A stretch of DNA of 64,000 nucleotides from Clostridia bacterium (GTDB lineage Bacteria; Bacillota; Clostridia; Lachnospirales; Lachnospiraceae), in assembly GCA_003249225.1 (NCBI GenBank), contig QKJQ01000012.1:1-64000 (forward strand). Reading direction: 5' to 3'. Below the pieces are notes generated by a model. It was not told the origin of the DNA. It did no database searches and saw only the letters and a list, made by a program, of their open reading frames with translations. A program made the translations under genes and the position numbers. This document shows, piece after piece, positions 1 to 8,837 of this stretch; positions within the stretch are counted from its first letter, which is position 1; each line of letters starts with the position of its first letter.

Positions 1-2
1 TA

Positions 3-65
3 CAAAGAAACTTAGGTATATTAACACCAATGGAAAAACACGAATTTTTTATGAAAGCAGCATAA
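3..65 (+). pseudogene. possible C-terminal tail of a transposase (left-truncated)
   Basis: The frame is open from the window edge and ends in TAA at 63-65, reading QRNLGILTPMEKHEFFMKAA. The LGxLTPME pattern resembles the extreme C-terminus of IS3-type DDE transposases, where an R...LG.lTP.e motif is common. Only about 20 residues are visible, so no catalytic residue can be checked and it cannot be told whether the upstream gene is intact. It is followed at once by a hairpin terminator. This is a motif-level guess. Confidence 0.35.
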
Positions 66-68
66 AAA

Positions 69-112
69 CTGCCAGAAGGAAGAGTACCTACTGGCAGAAA
101 AGATTTATATTT
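69..112 (+). terminator. hairpin terminator after the edge ORF
   Basis: CTGCCAG (69-75) pairs with CTGGCAG (91-97), extended by AGG/CCT, and an A/T-rich tract with a T run follows. It lies directly after the truncated ORF that stops at 65. Confidence 0.55.
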
Positions 113-134
113 TTTTTATTGTCTACTTGACGGG

Positions 135-166
135 GAGCAGTTCATTGCGGAACAGCTCTTTTTTTA
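135..166 (+). terminator. second plus-strand terminator facing the aromatic operon
   Basis: GAGCAGTTC (135-143) and GAACAGCTC (150-158) form a 9-bp stem with one A-A mismatch, followed by seven T residues. It points rightwards and ends 4 bp before the stop of the minus-strand yerC-like gene, so it should protect the operon from antisense read-through. Confidence 0.65.
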
Positions 167-169
167 CAT

Positions 170-496
170 TTATTCTTTTTCTTTTGTTTCATAAACTGCA
201 TCAAAATCCGGCATAGGAACACGGCCAAATACCATATCCAAACCATCGTTACCATAATTTAGAGATCGGTTCACCCGGCTGATTGTTGCAGTAGAAGCTC
301 CGGTCTTTTCTGCTATCTCAAGATATGTCTTTTTCATGCGCAGCATGGCTGCAACTTCAAAACGCTGGGATAATGACTGTAATTCGTTCACTGTACAGAT
401 ATCCTCAAAAAAGATATAACATTCTTCGCGATTCTTCAGACTTAAAATAGCATCAAAAATGAAATCGACCGAAGGTGTTTTTATATTTTTACTCAT
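170..496 (-). CDS. yerC: YerC/YecD-family TrpR-related DNA-binding protein
   Basis: This 108-residue protein belongs to the TrpR-superfamily group called YerC/YecD. The core (about 10-90) contains the conserved NELQSLSQRFEVAAML segment followed by a helix-turn-helix (YLEIAEKTGASTATISRVNRSL, about 58-79). That places it with the DnaA/TrpR-like all-helical binders. The start is an ATG with GGAG about 8 nt upstream. It is the last gene after the aromatic amino acid operon, 122 bp beyond aroE-aroK. That position fits a regulator of aromatic metabolism, but ligand and targets are not known from sequence. An inverted repeat (ACTTTA/TAAAGT, 552-568) in the gap may be an operator or mark a separate start of transcription. 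Confidence 0.85.
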   Translation of the reverse strand: MSKNIKTPSVDFIFDAILSLKNREECYIFFEDICTVNELQSLSQRFEVAAMLRMKKTYLEIAEKTGASTATISRVNRSLNYGNDGLDMVFGRVPMPDFDAVYETKEKE

Positions 497-618
497 ATGA
501 ATGCTCCTTCAATTGTACCAATTGGGTTAAAATTTATAGTAATATTTTAACACTTTAGCGATGTAAAGTAAAGAGTTTTTAAAAGAGCCATTCGAATGAA
601 GCATTCACTATCTTTATG

Positions 619-1869
619 TCATTGTAAAGATTTTAATTCTTTTAGAAGGCGGTTAGCGGTTGATGATACAGATCGTCCTGCCTGAATTTCAAAATCACAG
701 AAGGAACGGTAAAGAGGGAGTCTTTTTTCATACATTGCCTGAATCATCGTAGCATTTTGAGATAAGGGGCGGCCATCGGTCGGAAGGTCTTTCACGGTTC
801 GGTTGATAAAGAAAATCCGACTGTTCTGACGAAGATACGCATAATTCTCGTCTTTTGTAACTATCCCCCCACCGGTAGCTATGATATGACCAGTCAGTCT
901 GCCAGCTTCCGCGGCAACCGATGTTTCGATTTTACGGAAAGCTTTTTCGCCTTCCTCTTCAATGATCTGTTTTGGTGTACGGCCTGTCTTTTTTAAGATC
1001 AGTGTATCTGTATCTACAACAGGTTTTTTAAGCTTTTTGGATAATACTTCGGCAACTGAGGATTTTCCACAGCCAGGCATACCAATAAGGACAATGGATT
1101 CCATCTCATTTTCAATCTGATTTGTAATTAATCGGATCTTTTTATCTTCAATTTTTGTACCGGTGAATAATTCACTTGCTTTTTTTGCCTGCGCCACGAG
1201 CATTGGGAGACCATTCATACAGGGAATGCCAAGCTTCATGGCATCGAGTATCAGTGCAGTTCTGAGTGGATTGAAAATGATGTCAATGACACCTTCCAGA
1301 ACAGGGAACAAAGCCAGATCCACCGGGGATTTTCCGTTGTTCGGATACATGCCGACCGGTGTTGTATTAACCAGTATAGCTGCATCACGATGCTGCGAAA
1401 GATTTGTGTAATTGTTCTCTCCGGTTCTTGAGATGACGATGATTTTGGAGCAGCCAGCATCTTCCAAAGCGGTGTGAACTGTTTTGGAAGAACCGCCGCT
1501 GCCAAGGATTATGGCTTTTTTACCTTTGTATGAAACAGGGAGTTGGCTGAGAAGATAACAAAATCCGAAATAATCGGTGTTATCGCCGATCAGCTTGTGT
1601 TCCCGACTTATGGTTATGGTATTCACGCTGCCTATACGTGAGGCGGTCTCAGAAAGTGATGAACAATAAGGAATGACACTTTCTTTATAAGGAATCGTTA
1701 CGTTAAGTCCGGAAAATTTCTGTGACTTTAAGAAAGCGTCCAATTCAGATTTTGCAGTTGGAAACAGCTTGTACTCGTAGGAACCAAGTAATTTATGTAT
1801 CTGAGGAGAAAAACTATGGGTTAGATGTTCTCCTAAAAGCCCATAAGGCGGATGTTGCAGAACTGGCAT
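619..1869 (-). CDS. aroE-aroK: bifunctional shikimate dehydrogenase / shikimate kinase (AroE-AroK fusion)
   Basis: One 416-residue chain carries two consecutive pathway enzymes. Residues about 5-250 are shikimate dehydrogenase: SFSP (19-22), NVTIPYK with the catalytic Lys (about 56-62), DNTD with the catalytic Asp (about 96-99), the GSGGSSKT NADPH loop (about 123-130) and NTTPVGMYP (about 168-176). Residues about 258-416 are shikimate kinase: Walker A GMPGCGKSS (263-271), DTD (286-288), FRKIE and the GGG shikimate-binding motif (about 333-335), and the GRPL lid. Both active sites look intact. The upstream in-frame TTG at 1881 overlaps the GGAGG site; the ATG at 1869 lies 5 nt after GGAGG and is preferred. 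It starts 15 bp after pheA ends, within the operon. It converts 3-dehydroshikimate to shikimate-3-phosphate in the cytoplasm. Confidence 0.95.
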   Translation of the reverse strand: MPVLQHPPYGLLGEHLTHSFSPQIHKLLGSYEYKLFPTAKSELDAFLKSQKFSGLNVTIPYKESVIPYCSSLSETASRIGSVNTITISREHKLIGDNTDYFGFCYLLSQLPVSYKGKKAIILGSGGSSKTVHTALEDAGCSKIIVISRTGENNYTNLSQHRDAAILVNTTPVGMYPNNGKSPVDLALFPVLEGVIDIIFNPLRTALILDAMKLGIPCMNGLPMLVAQAKKASELFTGTKIEDKKIRLITNQIENEMESIVLIGMPGCGKSSVAEVLSKKLKKPVVDTDTLILKKTGRTPKQIIEEEGEKAFRKIETSVAAEAGRLTGHIIATGGGIVTKDENYAYLRQNSRIFFINRTVKDLPTDGRPLSQNATMIQAMYEKRLPLYRSFCDFEIQAGRSVSSTANRLLKELKSLQ

Positions 1870-1884
1870 AGGCACCTCCAAAAA

Positions 1885-3033
1885 TCAGCTTACAATTTCC
1901 GTATAACTTCCGAGATACTGGAATTCTTCCATCTGCACTTCGAGTTCACTGATCAGCTGAAGAAAGGCAGGGGAGTATACAGAGACATCAATGTCAAAGT
2001 AGAACATAAATTCAAAATCACGACCCGGTATAGGGCGGCTCTCCAACTTGGTAAGATTGATATCGAGCGCAAAGAATTTCGACATGATCTTGTATAATGA
2101 ACCTGGCTTGTGTGGAGTTACAATCATGATACTTGTACGTTCTGCTCCGGGATAGATCTCAAGTTTTTTCGAAATGCAGATGAATCTGGTAAAATTACAA
2201 TCAGAATCCTGTATGCTGTTCTTTAAGGAGGACAAGCTGTATAATTCAGCGCAATTGCGTGAGGAAATTGCGGCACAGTCAGTCCGATCAGTTTCAGAAA
2301 CCATTTTAGCAGCCATGGCTGTATTTTCGCATACAGTAATCTTGACGTTTGGCATTGCTTTTAAGAACTCAGTGCATTGACGGATTGCCTGTTCGTGTGA
2401 GAAGACTTCGCGTATGTCTTCCAGCTTTGTACCATGCTTGGCAAGAAGTGTGTGATCGACCTTTAGTCTTGTACTGCGTACTATACTGAACTTGTATTCC
2501 TGCATCAGATCATAAATCCGGGTCACTGATCCCGCGGTACTGTTCTCGATGGGGAGAACACCATATCGGCATAACCCTTTGTTAACGGCCTGGAACACAG
2601 AATCGAATGTATTAAAATACATGATATTTGGAAGGGAGAATAGTTTATCGCAGGCGAGCTGTGAATAAGCTCCTTCTGTTCCCTGGCAGGCCACGACAGC
2701 TTTTTCAGGGAATAGTTCCGGAGTATTCTCAACCGCTTCTTTGATCTGCATGGATACCGGTGTTCTATCGTGGAGAAGTTTATGCTGATAGGAACGGCTG
2801 ATATCCATAAGCATGGAAAACAAAATTCTGGTATATCGTTCCAGTTCTTCACCTGCCAGGTCAGAGACCCGGTTCAATAATTCACGCTCTCTTGCGCTGT
2901 CATAGATCGGAAGATTGTTATCTCGTTTGTAAGCAGCAATTCTTCCTGCAAGTTCCATACGTTCTTTGAACAGGGAAACTAACTCATTGTCGATGTTATT
3001 GATTTGATCGCGATACTGCTCTATTTCCTTCAT
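1885..3033 (-). CDS. pheA: bifunctional chorismate mutase / prephenate dehydratase
   Basis: The 382-residue protein converts chorismate to prephenate and then phenylpyruvate, the committed steps to Phe. An AroQ-type chorismate mutase helix bundle fills about 1-85 (starting KEIEQYRDQINNIDNELVSLF). A prephenate dehydratase domain follows at about 110-285, with PIENSTAG and CNFTRF (the dehydratase TRF motif). The C-terminus (about 295-375) is an ACT domain with KPGSLYKIM and ESRP, the Phe-binding signature, so feedback inhibition by Phe is expected. The start is the ATG at 3033 behind GGAGGT with 4-nt spacing; the in-frame TTG at 3045 overlaps that site. It follows aroC by 24 bp. Confidence 0.96.
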   Translation of the reverse strand: MKEIEQYRDQINNIDNELVSLFKERMELAGRIAAYKRDNNLPIYDSARERELLNRVSDLAGEELERYTRILFSMLMDISRSYQHKLLHDRTPVSMQIKEAVENTPELFPEKAVVACQGTEGAYSQLACDKLFSLPNIMYFNTFDSVFQAVNKGLCRYGVLPIENSTAGSVTRIYDLMQEYKFSIVRSTRLKVDHTLLAKHGTKLEDIREVFSHEQAIRQCTEFLKAMPNVKITVCENTAMAAKMVSETDRTDCAAISSRNCAELYSLSSLKNSIQDSDCNFTRFICISKKLEIYPGAERTSIMIVTPHKPGSLYKIMSKFFALDINLTKLESRPIPGRDFEFMFYFDIDVSVYSPAFLQLISELEVQMEEFQYLGSYTEIVS

Positions 3034-3057
3034 AATGACCTCCAAATTTATGTTCTC

Positions 3058-4149
3058 TTATAAGCAATTTTCGGATAGCATGGCATCCAGAACTGCAATG
3101 GCCGCTGCAGCTTCCATAACCGGAACGGCACGTGGTACAATACAGGGATCATGTCTTCCGTGAACAACAAGTTTTTCTGAAGTATGCTTGGAAAGACTTA
3201 TACTGTCCTGTTCTTTTCCAATGGAAGCGGTAGGTTTTACTGCTGCACGAAACAGAATCGGCATACCGGAAGAAATCCCGCCTAAGATACCACCATGATT
3301 GTTTGTTTTTGTTCTGATGTCGCCTTCTTCTGTTATATAGAAAGGATCGTTATTTTCTGAACCATGAAGCATGGAAGAAGCAAATCCATTGCCAAATTCC
3401 AGCCCCTTTATCGCAGGAATACCAAAAACAATTCTGGCAATGCGATTTTCCAGTCCGTCGAACATTGGAGCACCAATACCGGCCGGTACACCGAGAACCG
3501 CACATTCAATGATTCCACCGATGGAATCAATGTTTGCTTTTGCATCTGCTATCAAAGCCTGCATCTGCTTTCCTGTGTTTTCATCGAGGACGGGAAAATT
3601 ATGTATGTGAACTCTGTCAAGATCTTCCACAGATACGGTGACAGGATCAAACATTGTGTCTTTCTGTGTTCCGATGGATGCAATATGTGCACCAACATGG
3701 ATTCCCTTGGCTTTTAAAAGTTGTAGGCAAAGGGCTCCTGCGATGCACAAAGGTGCTGTCAGCCGTCCGGAAAAATGCCCCCCGCCGCGTACATCCTGAA
3801 AGCCATGGAATTTTTGCTGAGCACTGTAATCCGCGTGGGAAGGTCTTGGAATATCAAAGAGGTTGGAATAATCCTGCGACCTAACATTTGTATTTTTTAT
3901 GATAGCACAGATCGGAGCACCACATGTAACCTGATCAACGAGACCAGATAAAAATACGACACGATCCGGCTCCTTTCTCATAGTTGCATAAGCTGCGTTA
4001 CCCGGAGCTCGTCGTGCCATAAAAGCTGCGAGCTCGGATTGGTCAATTGTAACACCGGAAGGAAAATTATCAATGACAACGCCGATAGCATCAGAGTGTG
4101 ATTGTCCAAAGATAGATATTTTTAACGAATCGCCGTATTGTGAGGACAT
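3058..4149 (-). CDS. aroC: chorismate synthase
   Basis: The 363-residue enzyme makes chorismate from EPSP with reduced FMN. Family signatures are present in order: GQSHSDAIGV near residue 15, RRAPG near 47, GGGHFSGRLTA near 121-131 and RHDPCIVPRAVPVMEA near the C-terminus. The length is normal for the family. The ATG at 4149 has a GGCGG ribosome site. It lies between aroA and pheA in the operon; the 112-bp gap before it is the longest inside the aroF-to-aroE part, apart from the 129-bp gap after aroF, and shows no clear terminator. Confidence 0.97.
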   Translation of the reverse strand: MSSQYGDSLKISIFGQSHSDAIGVVIDNFPSGVTIDQSELAAFMARRAPGNAAYATMRKEPDRVVFLSGLVDQVTCGAPICAIIKNTNVRSQDYSNLFDIPRPSHADYSAQQKFHGFQDVRGGGHFSGRLTAPLCIAGALCLQLLKAKGIHVGAHIASIGTQKDTMFDPVTVSVEDLDRVHIHNFPVLDENTGKQMQALIADAKANIDSIGGIIECAVLGVPAGIGAPMFDGLENRIARIVFGIPAIKGLEFGNGFASSMLHGSENNDPFYITEEGDIRTKTNNHGGILGGISSGMPILFRAAVKPTASIGKEQDSISLSKHTSEKLVVHGRHDPCIVPRAVPVMEAAAAIAVLDAMLSENCL

Positions 4150-4261
4150 GAGAACCGCCTTTCTTTTATAGATTGTTGATATCAGAGTGTTATGCTGTGC
4201 AGTAAGTGATGGAAACGACTGCTTTGTGCTATCGCAATCTTCGTTTGCTTACTGCAGTAGA

Positions 4262-5551
4262 TTAATCCGTTATATAGCTTCCTCCAAGGGATTCGAAATC
4301 CTTAAAGAAGGTTGGGTAGGATTTATTCACCGCTTCTGCACCAGTCAGAAGGATAGGAGCAGTACAGGCTAAGGAAGCGATTGCAGCAGACATGGCGATA
4401 CGATGATCGTTATGAGAACTGAGTTTTCCGCCCTTCATTAGTTTCCCGCCTTCTATGATCAGGCTGTCCTGAAGTTCAACAACATCGATACCCAATGTAC
4501 AGAGCATGTCAGAAACGGTTGCGAGACGATCGGATTCTTTCATACGAAGACGGCCTGCATTCAGGATTTTAGTTGTGCCCTTTGCACAGGCGGCAACTAC
4601 GGATAGTACCGGAACCAGATCTGGAATATCAGAAGCATCAATGCTGATACCTTTTAGTTCCTTTGTATGGACGGTAATATAATCCTTTGTTTTGGTAACA
4701 GAAGCACCGAATTGTTCCAGAAGCTTCAGAATTGCACGATCACCTTGTGAAGAATGAGGATCAAGTCCGCCGCAGCTCAATGGGTCTGTTCCAATGGCTC
4801 CCGCACACAGCCAAAAAGCAGCATTGGACCAGTCACCTTCTACCATGACTTCACCGGGGGTTTTGAATTTCTGCTTACCTGGAATCTTTATCCTTCCGTT
4901 TTTCATAACTACGTGAACACCAAAAAGCTTTAAAACATCAAGTGTCATCTGAACATAGGAAGCAGATTCCAATGAATCTGTTATAATGATTTCGCTGTCT
5001 TTTGAAAGCAATGGAAGAGAAAAGAGAAGACCGGTAAAGAACTGAGAACTTATCTTTCCGCTTAAAGAATAGGTTCCAGGCTCTAAAGCACCGGAAACAG
5101 TGAGTGGAAATGTTCCCATAGGACTTAATGCAACACCGTGTGCCTGCATTTCTTCATAGAGGGGAGACAATGGACGCTGCGCAAGCCTGTCAGCACCGGT
5201 AAAAGAGACTTCTTTTTGAAGTGCGGCGGATAAAGGAAGCATAAAACGCAGGGTCGAACCACTTTCTTTACAATCGAGAAGTAACGGAGCATGAGGGTTG
5301 TCTTTTCTTGAAATCGGGCTTATATGGTATATGTGACGGAAGGAATCATTCGAGGTTTCTTCCGATATTTGGGCGCCTAATTCACGCAGACACTGAATGG
5401 TTACTTCGATATCAACAGAAGAAGTATTGCAGTGAAGTATTGTTTCTTTGTTCGATAACGCTGCTGCGATGAACAATCTGTGGGCATGAGATTTCGAAGA
5501 GGGTGCCTGAATTATTCCACCAAGCTGGGATGGTGCAATGGTAGCGTTCAT
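4262..5551 (-). CDS. aroA: 3-phosphoshikimate 1-carboxyvinyltransferase (EPSP synthase)
   Basis: The 429-residue protein joins shikimate-3-phosphate and PEP. Visible motifs are PSSKSHAHR near residue 17 (substrate-binding Lys/Ser/Arg), ESGSTLRFMLPL near 90, RMKESDRLA near 335 and DHRIAMS near 380, all typical of AroA. The long open frame begins at 5665, but that extension covers the end of aroB and has no ribosome site. The ATG at 5551 (MNATIAPSQLGG) is preceded by AGGAG with about 8 nt spacing. It begins 50 bp after aroB ends. Confidence 0.96.
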   Translation of the reverse strand: MNATIAPSQLGGIIQAPSSKSHAHRLFIAAALSNKETILHCNTSSVDIEVTIQCLRELGAQISEETSNDSFRHIYHISPISRKDNPHAPLLLDCKESGSTLRFMLPLSAALQKEVSFTGADRLAQRPLSPLYEEMQAHGVALSPMGTFPLTVSGALEPGTYSLSGKISSQFFTGLLFSLPLLSKDSEIIITDSLESASYVQMTLDVLKLFGVHVVMKNGRIKIPGKQKFKTPGEVMVEGDWSNAAFWLCAGAIGTDPLSCGGLDPHSSQGDRAILKLLEQFGASVTKTKDYITVHTKELKGISIDASDIPDLVPVLSVVAACAKGTTKILNAGRLRMKESDRLATVSDMLCTLGIDVVELQDSLIIEGGKLMKGGKLSSHNDHRIAMSAAIASLACTAPILLTGAEAVNKSYPTFFKDFESLGGSYITD

Positions 5552-5601
5552 ATACGTAACTCCTTTCATGTTCGGCTTATGCTGTGTTGTTACGAAAGAG
5601 C

Positions 5602-6648
5602 TTATGATAATGCGGCTTCGATCATAGAATAAAGTTCCAGATTGTCGGCTTTGTATAGAATACATTTTCCAACAGAAACCGGGACGATCAGTGTGATCGT
5701 ACCAGCTGCGTGTTTTTTGTCGGAGAGTGCCGCATCGTATAGCTGCTGCGCCGTATAGGGGCAGGAATCAGGCAGATGGTATGCTTTGATCTGTGAGAGC
5801 AGTTCCTCAAGGCAGACAGAGTCACAAAATCCTTTTTTAACGGCAGCCTTAGTCATAAGGACCATACCTATGGCTACTGCACTTCCGTGTGAAATGTTGA
5901 AATCACTGCATTTTTCAATGGCATGCCCGAGAGTGTGCCCGAAATTTAAAAGCTGTCTGAGTCCGGTATCAAATTCATCTTCGGCAACTACTTCTCCTTT
6001 TATGGAGATGCAGAGACTGATGATTTCTTCAAGATGGCTTCGCAATCCCTCTTTCAGTAAAGGGAAGATTCCTTTCTCTGATATCATACCATACTTTATT
6101 ACTTCAGCACAGCCATCACTGAAAATCTCTTCAGGTAACGTAGAAAGTGTGTTTGTATCGCAGAATACCTGCATAGGCTGTGTAAATGTTCCGGCAAGAT
6201 TCTTTCCGGCTGGAAGATTTACTGCTGTTTTCCCACCGACCGATGAATCAACGGCGGCTAGCAGGGTGGTTGGAAGTTGAATGAAGCGAATACCGCGAAG
6301 GTAGATAGAAGCCGCAAAACCGGCAAGATCACCGACGATTCCTCCACCAAGAGCAAAAATAAGGTCTGTACGACAGACGTGATGTTCACTCATGAACTGT
6401 AAAAGTTCCGTAACAGTCGCCATATTCTTTTGGGCTTCACCATGTGAAAAAACAAACGTGTGGCATAGAAATCCTAGAGACTGCAGGCGTTCCTTTAATG
6501 GTGCTTCATAATAGGAAGCCACAATGTCATCGGTCACAATGACGGCCTGACTGTCTTTTGCGGGGGGAGTTACAAAAAAGGATGAAAGCAGATCACTGCC
6601 AATTGTAACATCATAAACTTTTGAAGTCTGTATTGTTATGGTTGTCAT
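5602..6648 (-). CDS. aroB: 3-dehydroquinate synthase
   Basis: The 348-residue protein cyclises DAHP to 3-dehydroquinate using NAD and a divalent metal. Motifs include GGGIVGDLAGFAAS near 100 (NAD-binding), PTTLLAAVDSSVGGKTAVN near 125-145, EVIKYG near 180 and NFGHTLGHAIE near 235 (metal-binding His). Its ATG overlaps the tyrA stop as ATGA (6648-6645), so translational coupling with tyrA is likely. Confidence 0.97.
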   Translation of the reverse strand: MTTITIQTSKVYDVTIGSDLLSSFFVTPPAKDSQAVIVTDDIVASYYEAPLKERLQSLGFLCHTFVFSHGEAQKNMATVTELLQFMSEHHVCRTDLIFALGGGIVGDLAGFAASIYLRGIRFIQLPTTLLAAVDSSVGGKTAVNLPAGKNLAGTFTQPMQVFCDTNTLSTLPEEIFSDGCAEVIKYGMISEKGIFPLLKEGLRSHLEEIISLCISIKGEVVAEDEFDTGLRQLLNFGHTLGHAIEKCSDFNISHGSAVAIGMVLMTKAAVKKGFCDSVCLEELLSQIKAYHLPDSCPYTAQQLYDAALSDKKHAAGTITLIVPVSVGKCILYKADNLELYSMIEAALS

Positions 6649-7481
6649 TTGTGTTCTTCCCTTTCTTTACATTCTCTGCCTTCTCGTAAGAGAGCCAGCA
6701 TGGATACGATATCTTTGTTTTTTAAAGCCGTCGAGTATTTGGTCAGGGATTCAATAATGAAATCCACTTCATTGATCAGGTTATCGCTATTTGCCATAAA
6801 AAGTTCCGCCCACATAAATTCGTTGAGCTTTGCCACACGTGTAAGATCTTTGTAACTTCCGGCTGAGAATCCTTTGTGGATCTGTGCATTCGGGCTTTTT
6901 ACATAGGCATTCGAAACAATATGTGCGAGCTGGGAGGTGTATGCAATCATTTCATCATGTTTTTCTGCTGTGGTTATGGTCACACTGGAAAATCCGGCTT
7001 TTTTCAGCAGATTTTTAGCAGCTTCCAGAAGTCTTATGTCTTCCTCCGGTTTTGGCACCAGAATCATTCCGGCGTTCTGGAAAAGATCTTCTCTGGAATA
7101 CTTAAAACCTGAGAATTGCGTACCGGCCATTGGATGTCCGCCAAGAAAATGGAACCCATGTTCTTTGGCAAGCGGGAAGCATGCGTCACACACACTTCTT
7201 TTGACGCCGCAGCAGTCAATTACAACGGCTTCTTTTTTGATTTGGGAAGCATGTTCTGACAGATAACGGATTGCAGCATCAGGATAAACTGCGAGAAATA
7301 CATAATCGCATTCACATAAGATCTGATCGTTCAATTCTCCGTCCATGGATTCTGTCAGGTTCGCTAATTTTATCGCAAGAGGGTCACTGTCATAACCATA
7401 TACCTGATTTTCTGTATTTGTGTGAAATGCTTTGGTAAGTGACCCTCCGATCAAACCTAGTCCGACGATTCCTATTTTCAT
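6645..7481 (-). CDS. tyrA: prephenate dehydrogenase
   Basis: The 278-residue, NAD(P)-dependent enzyme makes 4-hydroxyphenylpyruvate for Tyr. It opens with a Rossmann motif (GIVGLGLIGGSL, 4-15). It has GGHPMAGTQFSGF near 115-127, where the conserved prephenate-site His sits, and a helical C-terminal dimerisation domain. There is no ACT domain, so direct feedback by Tyr is less likely than in longer homologues. Control may rest on the operon leader and on aroF. It overlaps aroB by 4 bp and follows aroF by 129 bp. Confidence 0.95.
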   Translation of the reverse strand: MKIGIVGLGLIGGSLTKAFHTNTENQVYGYDSDPLAIKLANLTESMDGELNDQILCECDYVFLAVYPDAAIRYLSEHASQIKKEAVVIDCCGVKRSVCDACFPLAKEHGFHFLGGHPMAGTQFSGFKYSREDLFQNAGMILVPKPEEDIRLLEAAKNLLKKAGFSSVTITTAEKHDEMIAYTSQLAHIVSNAYVKSPNAQIHKGFSAGSYKDLTRVAKLNEFMWAELFMANSDNLINEVDFIIESLTKYSTALKNKDIVSMLALLREGRECKEREEHK

Positions 7482-7610
7482 TTGTGCTCTCCCTTCTTAT
7501 TATATAACACAGCATAACAAATGTGTTATAGGTTCTTTCATAATTCTGGTTCTAAGCTTTGTTATGAGTTTCAAAATGCTTTATGGTAAATACGATTATA
7601 ATGTCGAACT

Positions 7611-8618
7611 TTACAGTCCTTTTACCGCCTCACGTACACGGAAAACTCCAGCAGCAACCTCTTCAAAAAGATCCGGAGTAAGTGACTGAGGGCCGTCGCA
7701 GAGTGCGCAGGAAGGGTTGTTGTGTACTTCGATCATGATACCGTCTGCACCGCATGCAGCAGCAGCGAAGGCCATAGGCTTTACAAGACTTGCAATACCG
7801 CTTGCATGGCTTGGATCAACAACAACAGGAAGATGAGTAAGCTGCTTCAGCATCGGAACAGCGGATAGATCCAGTGTGTTTCTGGTGTAGGTTTCGAAGG
7901 TACGGATACCGCGTTCACATAGAATTACCTGTTCGTTACCGCCGGCCATAATATATTCCGCGCTCATGAGAAGTTCTTTTAAGGTATTGGCAAGACCGCG
8001 CTTTAACAAAATCGGTTTATTTGTTTTGCCAAGTTCTTTTAAGAGTTCAAAATTCTGCATATTGCGTGCACCGACCTGAATAACGTCTACTTCTTCAAAG
8101 AGAGGAATATGGTTTGCATTCATGATTTCTGTTACGATTGGCATACCGGTCTCTTTTTTAGCTTCGAGTAAAAGTTCGATTCCTTCAGCTTTCAGTCCCT
8201 GGAAATCATAAGGAGAGGTTCTTGGTTTGAACGCACCGCCACGAAGAAGGCTTGCACCAGAAGCTTTCACCCGTCTTGCCACTTCACAGATCTGCTCTTT
8301 TGATTCTACGGAGCAAGGACCGGCAATCAGCGCAAAGTTTCCTGCACCGATCTTAATTCCATTTACATCAATGATGCTGTCACCGGAGTGGAATTTTCGG
8401 TTCGCATTCTTAAAAGGTTCGGTAATTCTTTTTACGGTTTCCACGATTTCAAGTTCCTCGAGCAGTTCGGTGTCGAGGCGGGAAGTATCACCGATAAGAC
8501 CAAGAATAGTCTGGTACTTTCCTTCTGATATATGTACTTCAAAATTCTGTGCCTTAATCCAATCAATAAGGTTGTCAATCTGCTGTTTAGAACTGTTTGG
8601 TTTAATTACTACGATCAT
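7611..8618 (-). CDS. aroF: 3-deoxy-7-phosphoheptulonate synthase (DAHP synthase, AroF/AroG-beta type)
   Basis: The 335-residue enzyme catalyses the entry step, PEP plus erythrose-4-phosphate to DAHP. An N-terminal ferredoxin-like regulatory domain (about 1-70, MIVVIKPNSSKQQID...) precedes the TIM barrel. The barrel shows AGPCSVES near 110, RGGAFKPRTSPYDFQG near 134, QVGARNMQN near 189 and VVDPSHASG near 276. This domain layout is the class I beta type found in Bacillus, Thermotoga and Clostridia. The start ATG follows GGAGG. It is the first enzyme gene of the operon and lies directly downstream of the Phe/Tyr-rich leader and terminator, so its transcription should respond to charged tRNA-Phe and tRNA-Tyr. 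Confidence 0.96.
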   Translation of the reverse strand: MIVVIKPNSSKQQIDNLIDWIKAQNFEVHISEGKYQTILGLIGDTSRLDTELLEELEIVETVKRITEPFKNANRKFHSGDSIIDVNGIKIGAGNFALIAGPCSVESKEQICEVARRVKASGASLLRGGAFKPRTSPYDFQGLKAEGIELLLEAKKETGMPIVTEIMNANHIPLFEEVDVIQVGARNMQNFELLKELGKTNKPILLKRGLANTLKELLMSAEYIMAGGNEQVILCERGIRTFETYTRNTLDLSAVPMLKQLTHLPVVVDPSHASGIASLVKPMAFAAAACGADGIMIEVHNNPSCALCDGPQSLTPDLFEEVAAGVFRVREAVKGL

Positions 8619-8748
8619 TCTGATTTCCTCCTGAATTCCAATTCATATGTAATGTAGTATGTGCTGTCTGCACACACCGGGTTCTGCTTGGTGTCTTAGA
8701 AAAGATAAGACAGATTTCTTAAACGTTTCTTTTCGTGCAACGGATGAA

Positions 8749-8789
8749 GTAAAAAAAATAAGCTTCGCGAGTGAATCACTGCGAAACTT
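8749..8789 (-). terminator. attenuator terminator of the aromatic operon
   Basis: Reading the minus strand, AAGTTTCGCAGT (8789-8778) pairs with ACTCGCGAAGCTT (8772-8760), with one U-G pair and one bulged base. The stem is GC-rich at its centre and is followed by TTATTTTTTTT. It sits between the leader peptide and aroF, about 130 bp before the aroF start. Just after the leader stop, AATAAG-AGTGA (8838-8828) can pair with TCACT...CTTATT inside the terminator's 3' arm, giving a mutually exclusive antiterminator. Confidence 0.85.
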
Positions 8790-8837
8790 ACCAATCTCTT
8801 TCGGCGTTTATTTACATGCAGCAAAACTCACTCTTAT

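Noticed and set aside
1869-1881. TTG upstream start for aroE-aroK (and similar TTG/GTG/ATG extensions for pheA, aroA, the CZB receptor, both AraC genes, GH29, GH38 and DUF1275)
   Set aside because: In most of these cases the longer start lies on or before the GGAGG ribosome site, or inside the previous gene, and a properly spaced ATG follows, so the shorter start was used.
5786-6280. 164-codon plus-strand ORF within aroB
   Set aside because: Shadow of a conserved gene; composition is Ser/Pro/Phe-rich as expected for an antisense frame.
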